Assembly: GCA_021787335.1 (NCBI GenBank)
Contig: JAJYMC010000034.1
Location: forward strand, 62,001 to 126,000
Source of the DNA: Bacillota bacterium
GTDB taxonomy: Bacteria > Bacillota > Sulfobacillia > JAJYWN01 > JAJZPE01
Length of the DNA stretch: 64,000 bases
Direction: 5' to 3'
Shown: positions 1-9,249 of the stretch, in pieces
Numbering within the stretch: position 1 is the stretch's first letter
Layout of the letters: each line of letters begins with the position of its first letter
Program-made: the position numbers and the translations under genes
The notes under the pieces: model-generated
Seen by the model: the letters and a program-made list of their open reading frames with translations, nothing else
What the model was told of the DNA's origin: nothing
Databases searched by the model: none

Positions 1-37
1 CTGTGAGAATCCCAAGCACAAGCAACGTCAGGGTTAG
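1..37 (+). CDS. rpmJ: 50S ribosomal protein L36, 3' end only
   Basis: The first 37 bases carry the last eleven codons of a gene cut by the window edge: C-E-N-P-K-H-K-Q-R-Q-G followed by TAG at 35-37. This is the invariant C-terminus of ribosomal protein L36, including the last Cys and His of its zinc knuckle. The order rpmJ-rpsM-rpsK-rpsD-rpoA-rplQ is the normal end of the ribosomal super-operon, so the identification is secure despite the short length. Everything upstream is outside the window. Confidence 0.9.
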   Translation, partial: CENPKHKQRQG

Positions 38-52
38 GGGGTGCATCGATAA

Positions 53-442
53 ATGGCCAGAATCTCCGGTGTTGACCTGCCGCGAGACAAGCGGGTCGAA
101 GTGGCTCTGGGTTACCTCTACGGGATCGGTCCGTCGCTATCCAGGAAGATCCTCGCGGAGACCGGGATCAACCCCGACACCCGCGTTCGCAATCTGACCG
201 AGGAAGAGGTCTCCCGTCTGCGCGAGTACATCGACAAGAACTACAAGGTCGAAGGCGACCTGCGCAGCGAGGTCAACCAGAACATCAAGCGGCTCATCGA
301 GATCGGGTCGTACCGCGGCCTGCGTCACCGCCGCGGCCTGCCCACCAGGGGCCAGCGCACGCAGACCAACGCCCGGACCCGTAAGGGCCCGCGGAAGACG
401 GTCGGCATCAAGCGCAAGGCGGCCGCCATCACGAAGCCGTAA
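53..442 (+). CDS. rpsM: 30S ribosomal protein S13
   Basis: This encodes a 129-residue small-subunit head protein that contacts 16S rRNA, the P-site tRNA and the large subunit through bridge B1. The protein opens [19 protein letters not shown] and ends in the usual lysine/arginine-rich tail ([15 protein letters not shown]). It contains the typical [13 protein letters not shown] rRNA-binding stretch near residue 85. The ATG at 53 follows a GGGGGTG ribosome binding site. It lies 15 bases after the rpmJ stop and 25 bases before rpsK, so it belongs to the super-operon. Length is normal for the family. Confidence 0.98.
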   Translation: MARISGVDLPRDKRVEVALGYLYGIGPSLSRKILAETGINPDTRVRNLTEEEVSRLREYIDKNYKVEGDLRSEVNQNIKRLIEIGSYRGLRHRRGLPTRGQRTQTNARTRKGPRKTVGIKRKAAAITKP

Positions 443-467
443 GGCAGGGCAAAGGAGGAAGATGTAG

Positions 468-857
468 TTGGCGCGGAGAGCTGCGAGACCGAAGAAGAAA
501 GATCGCAAGCTGGTTGAGCGCGGCGTGGCCCACATCCGCTCGACCTTCAATAACACCATCGTCACCATCACCGATACCACGGGCAACGTCATCGCCTGGG
601 CTACCTCGGGCGGGATGGGCTTCAAGGGTTCCAAGAAGAGCACGCCATTCGCGGCCCAGATGGCCGCCGAGCAGTGCGCCCGCGAAGCCATGGAGCACGG
701 CATGCGCGAGGTCGAGGTGTTCGTCAAGGGTCCGGGCGCCGGCCGCGAGGCCGCCATCCGCTCCCTCCAGGCTGCCGGCCTCGAGGTCAGTCTGATCAAG
801 GACGTCACGCCGATCCCGCACAACGGGTGCCGGCCGCCCAAGCGCAGAAGAGTTTAG
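468..857 (+). CDS. rpsK: 30S ribosomal protein S11
   Basis: This is the platform protein of the small subunit, 129 residues. It shows the conserved [15 protein letters not shown] segment, the [16 protein letters not shown] motif and the C-terminal [18 protein letters not shown] end. The start is a TTG at 468: an AAAGGAGGA site lies 8-16 bases upstream, and the nearby ATG at 461 is followed at once by a stop. A TTG start for such a highly expressed gene recurs in this genome (see rplQ). It sits between rpsM and rpsD in the normal order. Confidence 0.97.
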   Translation: MARRAARPKKKDRKLVERGVAHIRSTFNNTIVTITDTTGNVIAWATSGGMGFKGSKKSTPFAAQMAAEQCAREAMEHGMREVEVFVKGPGAGREAAIRSLQAAGLEVSLIKDVTPIPHNGCRPPKRRRV

Positions 858-871
858 GGGGGTTAGTTCGA

Positions 872-1501
872 ATGGCGCGTTACAATGGGCCGGTCTGCCG
901 GCTCTGCCGCCGCGAGGGCGTGAAGCTCTATCTGAAGGGCGAGCGGTGCTACAGCACCAAGTGCATCCTCGATCGCCACGGCTACCCGCCTGGGGAGCAC
1001 GGCGATGCTCGGCCGCGTAAGGCCAGCGAATATTCGGCCCAGCTCCGCGAGAAGCAGAAGGCGCGGCGCATCTACGGGGTCATGGAGCGGCAGTTCCGGA
1101 AGTACTACGCCCGGGCCGCGAAGGTCAAGGGCGTCACCGGTCAGTACCTCCTGCAGCTCCTGGAGCGCCGGTTGGACAACGTCGTCTACCGCCTCGGTCT
1201 GGCCGCCTCCCGTCCGGAGGCGCGGACCCTGGTCCGGCACAATCACTTCACGGTCAACGGCAAGCGCGTCAACATCCCGTCCTATCAGGTCCGGGAGGGT
1301 GACGTCGTGGCCGTGGCCGAGAGGTCGAAGGCTTCCATCAAGTTCAAGGCTTTGGCTGAGGGCCTGAAACAGCGCGCCACGTTGCCCTGGCTGGAGCTTG
1401 ATGCGGAGAACCTCCGCGGGCGCGTCCTGCGGATGCCGCTCCGCGAAGAGATCGACGTTCCCGTCCAGGAACGCATGATCATCGAGCTTTACTCCAGGTA
1501 A
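872..1501 (+). CDS. rpsD: 30S ribosomal protein S4, zinc-binding form
   Basis: This encodes a primary 16S rRNA-binding assembly protein that also takes part in translational fidelity and, in many bacteria, represses its own operon. The 209-residue protein keeps four cysteines (C9, C12, C26, C31), the zinc-binding or C+ version of S4. The S4 RNA-binding domain follows at about residues 95-160 ([20 protein letters not shown], then [14 protein letters not shown]). The ATG at 872 begins [12 protein letters not shown], preceded by TTAGGGGGGTTAG. Open reading continues upstream in frame, but that part is only the shadow of rpsK. The gap to rpsK is 14 bases and to rpoA 27 bases. Confidence 0.97.
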   Translation: MARYNGPVCRLCRREGVKLYLKGERCYSTKCILDRHGYPPGEHGDARPRKASEYSAQLREKQKARRIYGVMERQFRKYYARAAKVKGVTGQYLLQLLERRLDNVVYRLGLAASRPEARTLVRHNHFTVNGKRVNIPSYQVREGDVVAVAERSKASIKFKALAEGLKQRATLPWLELDAENLRGRVLRMPLREEIDVPVQERMIIELYSR

Positions 1502-1528
1502 AAGGTCCCCAAAGAGGGAGGGTACCCG

Positions 1529-2476
1529 ATGCTTGAGATTGAGAAGCCGAGGATTGAGCGTGTCCAGACGGAGAACGACGGGGTCTACGGGCGTTTCGTG
1601 GTCGAGCCGCTCGAGCGGGGCTATGCCACGACTCTGGGTAACTCGCTTCGGCGGGTTCTCCTTTCCTCGCTTCCCGGTGCGGCCGTCACCTCGGTCAAGA
1701 TCGAGAGCGTCCTCCACGAGTTCTCGACCATCCCCAAGGTCCTCGAGGACGTCACCGATATCGTCCTTGCCCTGAAGCAGCTCCGCCTGCGGATGCACAC
1801 CGAGGAGCCCCGGCTCCTGCGGCTGGAAGTGGAGGGCCAGGGCGAAGTGCTGGCCAGCCACATCTTGGCCCCGGCGGAGATCGAGGTCCTCAACCCCGAC
1901 CTGCACATCGCTACCCTCGACGCCGGCGGCCGCCTGGTCGCCGAGTTGACCGTCGAGCGCGGGCGCGGCTACGTGTCCGCCGACCGTAACAAGAAGCCCG
2001 ATCAGCCCATCGGGGTCATCCCCATGGACTCCATCTTCACGCCCATCCGGAAGGTCAATTACACCGTCGAGGCCACCCGCGTCGGCCAGATCACCAACTA
2101 CGACAAGCTGACGCTGGAAGTCTGGACCGATGGCAGCCTGCGTCCGGACGAGGCCGTCAGTCTGGGCGCCCGCATCCTCTCAGAGCACATGGCCCTCTTC
2201 GCGGGCCTGACCGAGGACGGCACCCGGGGCGAGATCATGGTCGAGAAGGCCGAGGACGACAAGCAGAAGGTCCTCGACATGCTCATCGAGGAGCTCGACC
2301 TGTCGGTGCGTTCATACAACTGTCTGAAGCGGGCCGGTATCAACACGGTCGGGGAACTCATCAACAAGACCGAGAGTGAAATGATCAAAGTGCGCAACCT
2401 GGGAAAGAAGTCCCTCGAGGAAGTCAAGCAGAAGCTGGCCAGCCTCGGGATGTCTTTGGCCCAGGCCGAGGAATAG
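1529..2476 (+). CDS. rpoA: DNA-directed RNA polymerase subunit alpha
   Basis: This is the alpha subunit of RNA polymerase, 315 residues. The N-terminal domain (about 1-230) dimerises and nucleates assembly: it shows [17 protein letters not shown] near residue 30. The C-terminal domain (about 250-300) binds UP elements and activators: it carries [16 protein letters not shown] and the N-L-G-K-K-S-L-E-E helix. The ATG at 1529 follows AAAGAGGGAGGG. It is placed between rpsD and rplQ as in nearly all Bacillota. Nothing in the sequence is unusual. Confidence 0.98.
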   Translation: MLEIEKPRIERVQTENDGVYGRFVVEPLERGYATTLGNSLRRVLLSSLPGAAVTSVKIESVLHEFSTIPKVLEDVTDIVLALKQLRLRMHTEEPRLLRLEVEGQGEVLASHILAPAEIEVLNPDLHIATLDAGGRLVAELTVERGRGYVSADRNKKPDQPIGVIPMDSIFTPIRKVNYTVEATRVGQITNYDKLTLEVWTDGSLRPDEAVSLGARILSEHMALFAGLTEDGTRGEIMVEKAEDDKQKVLDMLIEELDLSVRSYNCLKRAGINTVGELINKTESEMIKVRNLGKKSLEEVKQKLASLGMSLAQAEE

Positions 2477-2487
2477 GAGGGCTCCCC

Positions 2488-2829
2488 TTGGCCAAACACG
2501 CTAAGCTCGGGCGGATCTCGAGCCATCGCATGGCCATGTTCCGCAACATCGTCACGTCCCTGTTGGAGCACGAAAAGATCGAGACGACCCAAGCCCGGGC
2601 GACCGAGGTCAAGTCGTTCGCCGAGAAGATGATCACCCTGGCCAAGCGGGGAGACCTCCACGCCAAGCGCCAGGTGATGGCCTTCGTCATGAACGAGGAC
2701 GTGGTCAAGAAGCTCTTCGACACCATCGCCCCGCGTTACACTGACCGGGCCGGCGGTTACACCCGCACCTACAAGCTCGACCAGCGCCGGGGCGACGCCG
2801 CTCCGATGGTCCGGATCGAGCTGGTCTAG
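2488..2829 (+). CDS. rplQ: 50S ribosomal protein L17
   Basis: This encodes a 113-residue large-subunit protein located near the exit tunnel. The sequence starts [20 protein letters not shown] and ends with the family signature [10 protein letters not shown]. The start is TTG at 2488, 11 bases after the rpoA stop and behind a TAGGAGGG site that overlaps that stop; no ATG or GTG fits. The short form without C-terminal extension is usual in Bacillota. It is followed 42 bases later by the ECF transporter genes, apparently without a terminator, so these are probably co-transcribed. Confidence 0.97.
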   Translation: MAKHAKLGRISSHRMAMFRNIVTSLLEHEKIETTQARATEVKSFAEKMITLAKRGDLHAKRQVMAFVMNEDVVKKLFDTIAPRYTDRAGGYTRTYKLDQRRGDAAPMVRIELV

Positions 2830-2871
2830 GTGAGGCTGACGAGCATTTCCAGCCGGGCGGGGGGATGACCC

Positions 2872-3705
2872 TTGGCCGCCCTCCTCTCAAGTGAAGGTCT
2901 CGGACATCTGTACAACCAGGGGCAGCCGAACGAGGTGGCTGCCCTGGTCGATGTCAGTGTGGCCATCGAGGCCGGGGAGTTCGTGGCCGTCGTCGGCCCC
3001 AACGGCTCCGGCAAATCGACCCTGGCCAAGCACTTCAACGCCCTGCTTCTGCCGACCTCGGGCCGTGTCCTGGTGGGCGGGATCGACACCCACGACCAGG
3101 CCCGGCTGTGGGAAGTCCGGCGGCTCGCCGGGATGGTCTTTCAGAACCCTGATAACCAGATCGTCGCCACCACCGTCGAGGAGGACGTGGCCTTCGGCCC
3201 CGAGAACCTGGGGGTCGCGCCCGCGGAGATCGGCGAGCGCATCGAACAGGCCCTCCGTTGGGTGGGGATGCTCGAGTACAGGCGGCACGCGCCCCACCTC
3301 CTCTCGGGCGGGCAGAAGCAGCGCGTGGCCATCGCCGGCGTGCTGGCCATGCGGCCGCGCTGCCTCATCCTCGACGAGGCCACGGCGATGCTCGACCCGG
3401 TCGGACGGGACGAGGTCATGGGCACGGCCAAGCGCCTGAACCGCGAGGAAGGCCTGACCGTCGTCCACATCACCCACTTCATGGACGAGGCCGCCGCGGC
3501 CGATCGCGTCCTGGTCATGGACCGCGGGCGAATCAGGCTCTCCGGCACGCCGCGCGAGGTCTTCAGCCGCCCGGCGGAGCTGCGCGAGGTGGGCCTGGAC
3601 CTCCCGCCCATGACGGAGCTGGCCGACCGCCTGCGCCAGGCCGGGTTCGACCTCCCGGCCGGGGTGACCTCGGTCGAAGAGATGGTGGACCTGCTATGCC
3701 GGTGA
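2872..3705 (+). CDS. ecfA1: ECF transporter ATPase, A1-type
   Basis: This is a cytoplasmic ATP-binding subunit of an energy-coupling-factor transporter, which powers uptake of vitamins or metals through interchangeable S components. It has 277 residues. Walker A is GPNGSGKST (42-50), the Q-loop is in V-F-Q-N-P-D-N-Q, the ABC signature is LSGGQKQR and Walker B is C-L-I-L-D-E-A. The D-N-Q-I-V after the Q-loop and E-N-L-G are typical of EcfA. The start is taken as TTG at 2872; an ATG seven bases upstream is out of frame. The reading frame overlaps ecfA2 by 10 bases. No S component is encoded in the window, so the module is probably the shared group II type. Confidence 0.93.
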   Translation: MAALLSSEGLGHLYNQGQPNEVAALVDVSVAIEAGEFVAVVGPNGSGKSTLAKHFNALLLPTSGRVLVGGIDTHDQARLWEVRRLAGMVFQNPDNQIVATTVEEDVAFGPENLGVAPAEIGERIEQALRWVGMLEYRRHAPHLLSGGQKQRVAIAGVLAMRPRCLILDEATAMLDPVGRDEVMGTAKRLNREEGLTVVHITHFMDEAAAADRVLVMDRGRIRLSGTPREVFSRPAELREVGLDLPPMTELADRLRQAGFDLPAGVTSVEEMVDLLCR

Positions 3706-4568
3706 CGGTCAGCGGTGTCTCCCATACCTACCTCGAGAAGACCCCCTTCGAGGCCCGGGCGCTGGTGGACGTGAACCTCGAAGTGGCCGATGGGGAGTTC
3801 GTCGGCGTCATCGGGCCCACCGGCTCCGGCAAGTCGACCCTCATCCAGATCATTGACGGGCTTACCCGGCCGACGTCCGGACGGGTGGTCGTCGATGGCC
3901 TGGACCTCTCGGTCAAGGCCAACCTCCGCGAGGTGCGCCGCCGCGTCGGGCTCATCTTCCAATACCCCGAGCACCAGTTGTTCGAGGAGACGGTGGCCGC
4001 CGACGTCGCCTTCGGCCCCAAGAACCTTGGTCTGACCGAGACCGAGGTGGGCGAGCGGACGCAGGAAGCGCTCAGCCTGGTCGGGCTGGATCCGGCCAAG
4101 ATGGGCCCGCGCTCACCCTTCGCTCTCAGCGGGGGGCAGATGCGCCGGGTGGCCATCGCCGGTGTGCTGGCCATGCGTCCGCGCCTGTTGATCCTCGACG
4201 AACCGGCCGCGGGCCTCGACCCGCGCGGTCGCGAGGAGATCCTGGGTTACGTCCGCCGCCTGCACAGGGAACGCAAGCAGACCGTCATCCTCGTCTCTCA
4301 TCACATGGAGGATGTCGCCCGGCTGGCCGACCGGGTCGTGGTCATGAACCGCGGCCGGGTGGTCATGGACGGTCCGACGGCCGAGGTCTTCACGGCCGGT
4401 GACCGCCTGCGGGAACTGGGTTTGCGCGTCCCAGCGGTGACTGAGCTGATGCTCCGGTTGAAGGAGCGCGGCTGGCCGCTGGGAGCCGACGCCCTGACCG
4501 TCGAAGAGGCCGCCCGCCGCATCATCGCGGCCGCCCCCAGGCCTCAGGCGGGGGGTGGGTCCCGATGA
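3696..4568 (+). CDS. ecfA2: ECF transporter ATPase, A2-type
   Basis: This is the second ATPase of the ECF module, 290 residues, which would form a heterodimer with EcfA1 on the cytoplasmic face of EcfT. Walker A is GPTGSGKST and the Q-loop reads I-F-Q-Y-P-E-H-Q-L-F-E-E-T, the E-H-Q-L-F hallmark of EcfA2. The signature is LSGGQMRR and Walker B L-L-I-L-D-E-P. The ATG at 3696 lies inside the 3' end of ecfA1 (10-base overlap), which points to translational coupling. The stop overlaps the ecfT start by four bases. The C-terminal region beyond about residue 230 is the usual EcfA dimerisation segment. Confidence 0.93.
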   Translation: MPVTVSGVSHTYLEKTPFEARALVDVNLEVADGEFVGVIGPTGSGKSTLIQIIDGLTRPTSGRVVVDGLDLSVKANLREVRRRVGLIFQYPEHQLFEETVAADVAFGPKNLGLTETEVGERTQEALSLVGLDPAKMGPRSPFALSGGQMRRVAIAGVLAMRPRLLILDEPAAGLDPRGREEILGYVRRLHRERKQTVILVSHHMEDVARLADRVVVMNRGRVVMDGPTAEVFTAGDRLRELGLRVPAVTELMLRLKERGWPLGADALTVEEAARRIIAAAPRPQAGGGSR

Positions 4569-5362
4569 GCCGCGGTCTGACGGTCGGGCAGTACCTACCC
4601 GGCGAGTCGGTCATCCACCGGCTCGACCCCCGGACCAAGATCACCATCGCCACCGTCTACGTCCTGGTCCTCTTTGTCATCAACAACCCATGGGGATACG
4701 CGCTGGCGGCGGTCTTTGCCCTGGCGGCCCTGGCCCTGTCCGGCGTCCCCCTTCGTTACATGGTCGACGGGATCAAGCCCATCCTCATCCTCATCCTGTT
4801 GACCCTGGCCCTGAACGTCTTCATGACCCCCGGAACGCCCATCTGGCGCCTCGGGAGGCTCGTGGCCACGCGGGAGGGGCTGGTCACCGGGGGCTTCCTG
4901 GCGGTCCGCCTCATCCTCCTCATTGCCGTGACCTCCCTCCTGACCCTGACGACCTCGCCGGTGGCCCTGACCGACGGCTTGGAGCGGCTCCTGAAGCCCT
5001 TCGCCCGGCTCGGCCTACCGGCTCACGAGTTGGCCATGATGATGACCATCGCCCTCCGCTTCATCCCGACCCTCCTCGAAGAGGCCGAGAAAATCATGAA
5101 GGCCCAGATGGCCCGCGGGGCCGACTTCGAGAGCGGGAACATCGTCCGGAGGACGAAGGCCCTCATCCCCCTCCTGGTGCCCCTGTTCATCAGCTCCTTC
5201 CGGCGGGCCGACGAACTGGCCATGGCCATGGAGGCCCGCGGTTACCACGGCGGCGCCGGGCGGACCCGGTTCCGTCAGCTCCGGGTGGGTCCGGCCGACT
5301 ATGCCGCGGCGGCGATCACCGTCCTCTTCGTCGGCGGCCTGGTCTACCTGAGGGTCAGGTGA
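4565..5362 (+). CDS. ecfT: ECF transporter transmembrane subunit EcfT
   Basis: This is the 265-residue membrane scaffold that joins the two EcfA ATPases to a substrate-binding S component. The start MSRGLTVGQYLPGESVIHRL and the L-D-P-R-T-K-I segment are characteristic of EcfT. Several hydrophobic segments follow (roughly residues 28-60, 75-90, 115-140 and 245-262). Two cytoplasmic A-R-G coupling motifs are visible (M-A-R-G-A-D-F near 183 and M-E-A-R-G-Y near 225), which insert into grooves of the ATPases. The ATG overlaps the ecfA2 stop as ATGA. The substrate cannot be told because no S component is nearby. Confidence 0.93.
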   Translation: MSRGLTVGQYLPGESVIHRLDPRTKITIATVYVLVLFVINNPWGYALAAVFALAALALSGVPLRYMVDGIKPILILILLTLALNVFMTPGTPIWRLGRLVATREGLVTGGFLAVRLILLIAVTSLLTLTTSPVALTDGLERLLKPFARLGLPAHELAMMMTIALRFIPTLLEEAEKIMKAQMARGADFESGNIVRRTKALIPLLVPLFISSFRRADELAMAMEARGYHGGAGRTRFRQLRVGPADYAAAAITVLFVGGLVYLRVR

Positions 5363-5367
5363 GGGGC

Positions 5368-6152
<785 letters not shown>

Positions 6153-6156
<4 letters not shown>

Positions 6157-6181
6157 CACTCCGGGAGCCCTAGTATACAAT
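6153..6181 (+). promoter_or_regulatory. Promoter for rplM-rpsI
   Basis: A perfect -35 box TTGACA (6153-6158) is separated by exactly 17 bases from TACAAT (6176-6181), one mismatch from the consensus -10. It ends 25 bases before the rplM ATG. The -35 overlaps the truA stop codon, so rplM-rpsI can be transcribed independently of the upstream super-operon. Confidence 0.8.
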
Positions 6182-6206
6182 TATCCTGTTTGAAGGAGGG
6201 TAAAGT

Positions 6207-6638
6207 ATGGACACCACCTACATGGCCAAGCTGAAGGACGTCGATCGCAAGTGGTATGTCATCGACGCCGAAGGCAAGACACTCGGCCGGCTGGCCAGCG
6301 AGGCGGCGCGCCTCCTGCGGGGCAAGCACAAGCCGATCTACACCCCTCACGTCGATACCGGTGACCATGTCATCGTCATCAACGCGGGCAAGGCCGTCCT
6401 CACCGGGAACAAGCTCAAGACCAAGCTCTACACGCGGTATACGGGCTATCCCGGCGGCCTCCGGACGATGACCTACGAGAAGTTCATGGCCACCAAGCCG
6501 GAGCGAGCTCTCGAGAAGGCGATCAAGGGGATGCTGCCCCACAACCGCCTGGGCCGGGCGATGGCCAAGAAACTCCGCGTCTACGCCGGCCCGACCCACC
6601 CCCACTCGGCGCAGCAGCCCGAGAAGCGGGAGTTCTAG
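6207..6638 (+). CDS. rplM: 50S ribosomal protein L13
   Basis: This is an early-assembling large-subunit protein of 143 residues. Recognisable are [18 protein letters not shown] near the N-terminus and the C-terminal block [10 protein letters not shown], then [11 protein letters not shown]. The ATG at 6207 follows GAAGGAGGG with seven bases of spacing. The gene has its own near-consensus promoter immediately upstream and is followed 12 bases later by rpsI, the conserved partner. Length and sequence are normal. Confidence 0.98.
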   Translation: MDTTYMAKLKDVDRKWYVIDAEGKTLGRLASEAARLLRGKHKPIYTPHVDTGDHVIVINAGKAVLTGNKLKTKLYTRYTGYPGGLRTMTYEKFMATKPERALEKAIKGMLPHNRLGRAMAKKLRVYAGPTHPHSAQQPEKREF

Positions 6639-6650
6639 GAGGTTTTAACG

Positions 6651-7043
6651 ATGGCTGAGGCCATGTTGCAGGGCACAGGGCGCCGCAAGAACGCCATCGC
6701 CCGGGTCCGCCTGACCCCCGGCGAAGGTGTCGTGACGGTCAACAAGAAGCCCCTCGAGCAATACTTCCCCGTCCGGGTCATGCAGGCCACGGTGACCCAG
6801 CCGATGGAAGTCACCGGGATGACCGGAAAGGTCGACGTCGTCGCCACCGTCGTCGGCGGCGGCACGGCCGGCCAGGCCGGCGCGGTCAAGCACGGCATCG
6901 CCCGGGCCCTGGCCCGGTTCGACCCGAGCTTCCGCGCCCCCCTGAAGAAGGCCGGCTTCCTCACCCGCGACCCGCGGATGAAGGAACGCCGCAAGTACGG
7001 TCTGAAGAAGGCCCGCAAGGCCCCCCAGTTCTCCAAGCGTTAG
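6651..7043 (+). CDS. rpsI: 30S ribosomal protein S9
   Basis: This is a 130-residue small-subunit head protein whose C-terminal tail reaches the P-site tRNA. It shows [14 protein letters not shown] near the start, [19 protein letters not shown] in the middle, and the terminal K-A-P-Q-F-S-K-R, the conserved tail ending in arginine. The ATG at 6651 follows TAGGAGGTTTTAACG, a strong site overlapping the rplM stop. A strong intrinsic terminator stands 55 bases after the stop, ending the operon. Confidence 0.98.
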   Translation: MAEAMLQGTGRRKNAIARVRLTPGEGVVTVNKKPLEQYFPVRVMQATVTQPMEVTGMTGKVDVVATVVGGGTAGQAGAVKHGIARALARFDPSFRAPLKKAGFLTRDPRMKERRKYGLKKARKAPQFSKR

Positions 7044-7097
7044 GCGGAGTGGGGCCGGACGGCCCCCGTTCATCCCATCCGCAATCCGAGAAGCGAA

Positions 7098-7125
7098 AGC
7101 CGGCGCCTGGCGCGCCGGCTTTTTT
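7098..7125 (+). terminator. Intrinsic terminator after rpsI
   Basis: A nine-base perfect stem AGCCGGCGC (7098-7106) and GCGCCGGCT (7112-7120) with a five-base loop is followed by an unbroken T run (7120-7125). It ends the rplM-rpsI transcript. Confidence 0.92.
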
Positions 7126-7229
7126 GGCTGTCCGGAAGATCGGGCAGAAACCGCGGTTCTTCCCAGTGGGCCATGTAACGCTGCGTCGCAGCCGGTAGGG
7201 AAGTCCTCACGGTCGTGGCCGATACAAGA

Positions 7230-7258
7230 GACCGGTGCCTCTGCACCGGTCTTATTTT
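7230..7258. terminator. Probable bidirectional terminator (GNAT gene / unassigned + transcript)
   Basis: A nine-base perfect stem GACCGGTGC (7230-7238) and GCACCGGTC (7243-7251) closes a four-base loop. On the + strand it is followed by TTATTTT; on the - strand it comes right after the GNAT stop with a weaker TCTCTTGTAT tract. The better T tract is on the + side, where no gene lies upstream after the rpsI terminator. Confidence 0.6.
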
Positions 7259-8207
7259 ACAGGGCTTTCTTGATTCGCCGCGGGCCGGGCAGATTGCAGT
7301 AACCGAGCTTCGCGTTGACGGCCAGCATCGCCCGGTTTTCCGGGTCATTGGTGGTGGTCAGGAACGGGACTCCGAGGGTCAGGGCGGATTCGATCGTCAG
7401 GAGCTTGAGAGCTAGGGCGAGCCCACGGCCCCGGTACTCCCGGAGTACGCCGGTGAAGTTAGTGTGGCCGCCGGCCCCCCTTACTCGCGGTAGCGAAAGC
7501 ACGCTCCACCCGACTATACGAGGGACGTCCATAGCCAGGGCGATGACCCTGGGCGCATTTCCCTGAAGGAATTCGACCGACCACTCCGCCCAGGTGGTGA
7601 CCTGCCCTTCAAAATCCGGGATATCGGGGGCGGTGGCCGCCTCCACGGCGTACATGCCCTGCAGGTCAGCCTCCGACGGCTGCTCCGTCGTGGTGAGCAA
7701 GAGACCACTTGCCCGGACACTATCCACATGGCCGACAAAACGTGTGGCGTCCCAGCTCGCCAGGTCTAGCACGGCCTCCATCCTGTCCAGGTCGAGCACG
7801 TAGCCGCGGCGCCCTGCCCAGGCGAATGATTCCAGGTCATCGCTGCGCATGCGGGCGGTCAACTCCTCCCGGGCGCCGTGGACCAGCGCCCACCGCTCGG
7901 CTTCCTCCAGGAGCCTGCTGCCGATTCCCCGGCCGCGGCAGTCCCGGCGAACGGTGGCGTAGACTGAGAAGCGGCCCTCCGTCATCCCCGCGAAGTGGCC
8001 CGACTCTGCATAGCCGGCGACGACGCCGGCCGGGTGCTCCGCCACCAGGCGGGTCCACATAGCAGAGGGGACGGCATTTTCCACCGCGTCCATCTCTTGA
8101 AGCATGGCGACTGAGACGGGCCGCCTGGGATTTGCGGCATTCCGGAGGGTCACCACGGCTGCGTAGTCATCAGACGCAAAAGGTCGAATCGTCACAGGGA
8201 GCGGCAC
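7257..8207 (-). CDS. GNAT family N-acetyltransferase, two tandem domains
   Basis: This 316-residue protein contains two GNAT folds. The first (about 5-150) carries the acetyl-CoA loop R-G-R-G-I-G-S-R-L-L. The second (about 165-316) carries R-E-Y-R-G-R-G-L-A-L-A-L-K followed by T-T-N-D-P-E-N-R-A-M-L, the C-terminal signature of this class. The acceptor substrate cannot be told. The GTG at 8207 overlaps its own GGAGG; the GTG at 8195 (giving V-T-I-R-P-F) has the same GGCGGAGG at better spacing and may be the true start. It is monocistronic, opposite in strand to its neighbours, with a hairpin directly after the stop. Confidence 0.85.
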   Translation of the reverse strand: MPLPVTIRPFASDDYAAVVTLRNAANPRRPVSVAMLQEMDAVENAVPSAMWTRLVAEHPAGVVAGYAESGHFAGMTEGRFSVYATVRRDCRGRGIGSRLLEEAERWALVHGAREELTARMRSDDLESFAWAGRRGYVLDLDRMEAVLDLASWDATRFVGHVDSVRASGLLLTTTEQPSEADLQGMYAVEAATAPDIPDFEGQVTTWAEWSVEFLQGNAPRVIALAMDVPRIVGWSVLSLPRVRGAGGHTNFTGVLREYRGRGLALALKLLTIESALTLGVPFLTTTNDPENRAMLAVNAKLGYCNLPGPRRIKKAL

Positions 8208-8372
8208 CTCCGCCGGTGGGATGTCGTATTCTCAGGTCGTTCTCAGCAAGGTTCAACATGATTTAAAGGCAGACCTGTTACTGGCAAAAATCTGGCCGTG
8301 CCCGTCAGGGGCCACGCCCCGGCATAGGCCGCTCGCCCGGCTAATATGCCTTCTACGAAGGAGGCGATGGGC

Positions 8373-9131
8373 GTGAGCTTCTGGCGAGTGGTCAAGCTGC
8401 GTCGGTGGGTCGCCGTCGGGGTCATCGCCGCCCCGGTCCTGGCGGCCGCCCTGGTCGGCTATTTTCGCTGGTGGGGGAACCAGGTGGACATGGCCATCAG
8501 TCGGACGGTGGCCGGGCGGAGGATCCTCGTCGACCCGGGCCACGGCGGCATCGACGCGGGCGCGATCCGCGGCAAGGTCCTCGAGAAGGACATCAACCTG
8601 GCCATCTCGCTGCAGCTGAAGGGCCTGCTGCAGGAGGCCGGGATGACTGTCCTCCTGACCCGGGAGACCGACACCGACCTCTGCTACTCCAAGGAGGAAG
8701 AGGAGGTCGGCCGCCGCAAGAAGATGGACCTGAAGAGCCGGGTGGCCGTGGCCGAGAACTTCGGGGCCGAGATTTACCTCGGCATCCACGCCAACGCCTC
8801 GTCCATCACCAGCTGCAAGGGGCCGCAGACCTTCTACAACAGCGCCTCCAACCCCGACGGCGGTCGGTTGGCCCGCCTCATCCAGGAAGAGATGGTCAAG
8901 GTCAGTCCGACCATCCGGGAGGCGGCCGACGTCACCAACCAATACATGCTCAAGACGCTGAGGGTGCCGGCCGTCACCGTCGAGGTGGGCTTCGTCAGCA
9001 ACGGGCAGGACGCGTCTCGCCTGACCGACCCACAGTACCAGCGTCGGATGGCCTGGGCCATCTTCAGCGGGACGGTCCGTTTCTTCGCCGAGGTGCCCGA
9101 GGAGAAGCCGTCACCCGACGACGGGCACTGA
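8373..9131 (+). CDS. cwlD: N-acetylmuramoyl-L-alanine amidase, CwlD-like
   Basis: This is a zinc amidase (Amidase_3) that removes peptide side chains from peptidoglycan; CwlD does so in spore cortex on the way to muramic delta-lactam. The 252-residue protein has one N-terminal membrane segment (about 12-31), then I-L-V-D-P-G-H-G-G (first Zn histidine), L-E-K-D-I-N-L-A, L-G-I-H-A-N-A (second Zn histidine) and V-T-V-E-V-G-F-V-S-N with the catalytic glutamate. The GTG at 8373 has AAGGAGG eight bases upstream; the ATG at 8367 is too close to it. Length and single-domain form match CwlD rather than multidomain autolysins. A role in sporulation is inferred from family only. Confidence 0.85.
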   Translation: MSFWRVVKLRRWVAVGVIAAPVLAAALVGYFRWWGNQVDMAISRTVAGRRILVDPGHGGIDAGAIRGKVLEKDINLAISLQLKGLLQEAGMTVLLTRETDTDLCYSKEEEEVGRRKKMDLKSRVAVAENFGAEIYLGIHANASSITSCKGPQTFYNSASNPDGGRLARLIQEEMVKVSPTIREAADVTNQYMLKTLRVPAVTVEVGFVSNGQDASRLTDPQYQRRMAWAIFSGTVRFFAEVPEEKPSPDDGH

Positions 9132-9151
9132 CGTAACGGCGATATTAGAGC

Positions 9152-9210
9152 CGTCTCCGCCGGGCAAGACTATCCCTGGAGAAGTTTCCAGGGGGCAGGA
9201 GACGCCCGGT
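9152..9210 (+). ncRNA. Compact potential pseudoknot in the ord leader
   Basis: Three short perfect complements lie in 59 bases upstream of ord. Strand A GTCTCC (9153-9158) pairs with GGAGAC (9198-9203). Strand B CCGGGC (9160-9165) pairs with GCCCGG (9204-9209). A hairpin CCCTGGA/TCCAGGG (9174-9180 and 9187-9193, six-base loop) sits between. The order A-B-hairpin-A'-B' means A and B cross: either a pseudoknot or two competing folds. It has no T tract and does not match any riboswitch consensus I can recall. Function is unknown. Confidence 0.4.
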
Positions 9211-9249
9211 CACGCGAGAAAGACAAGCAGGCGAAGGGAGTCGGGAACG

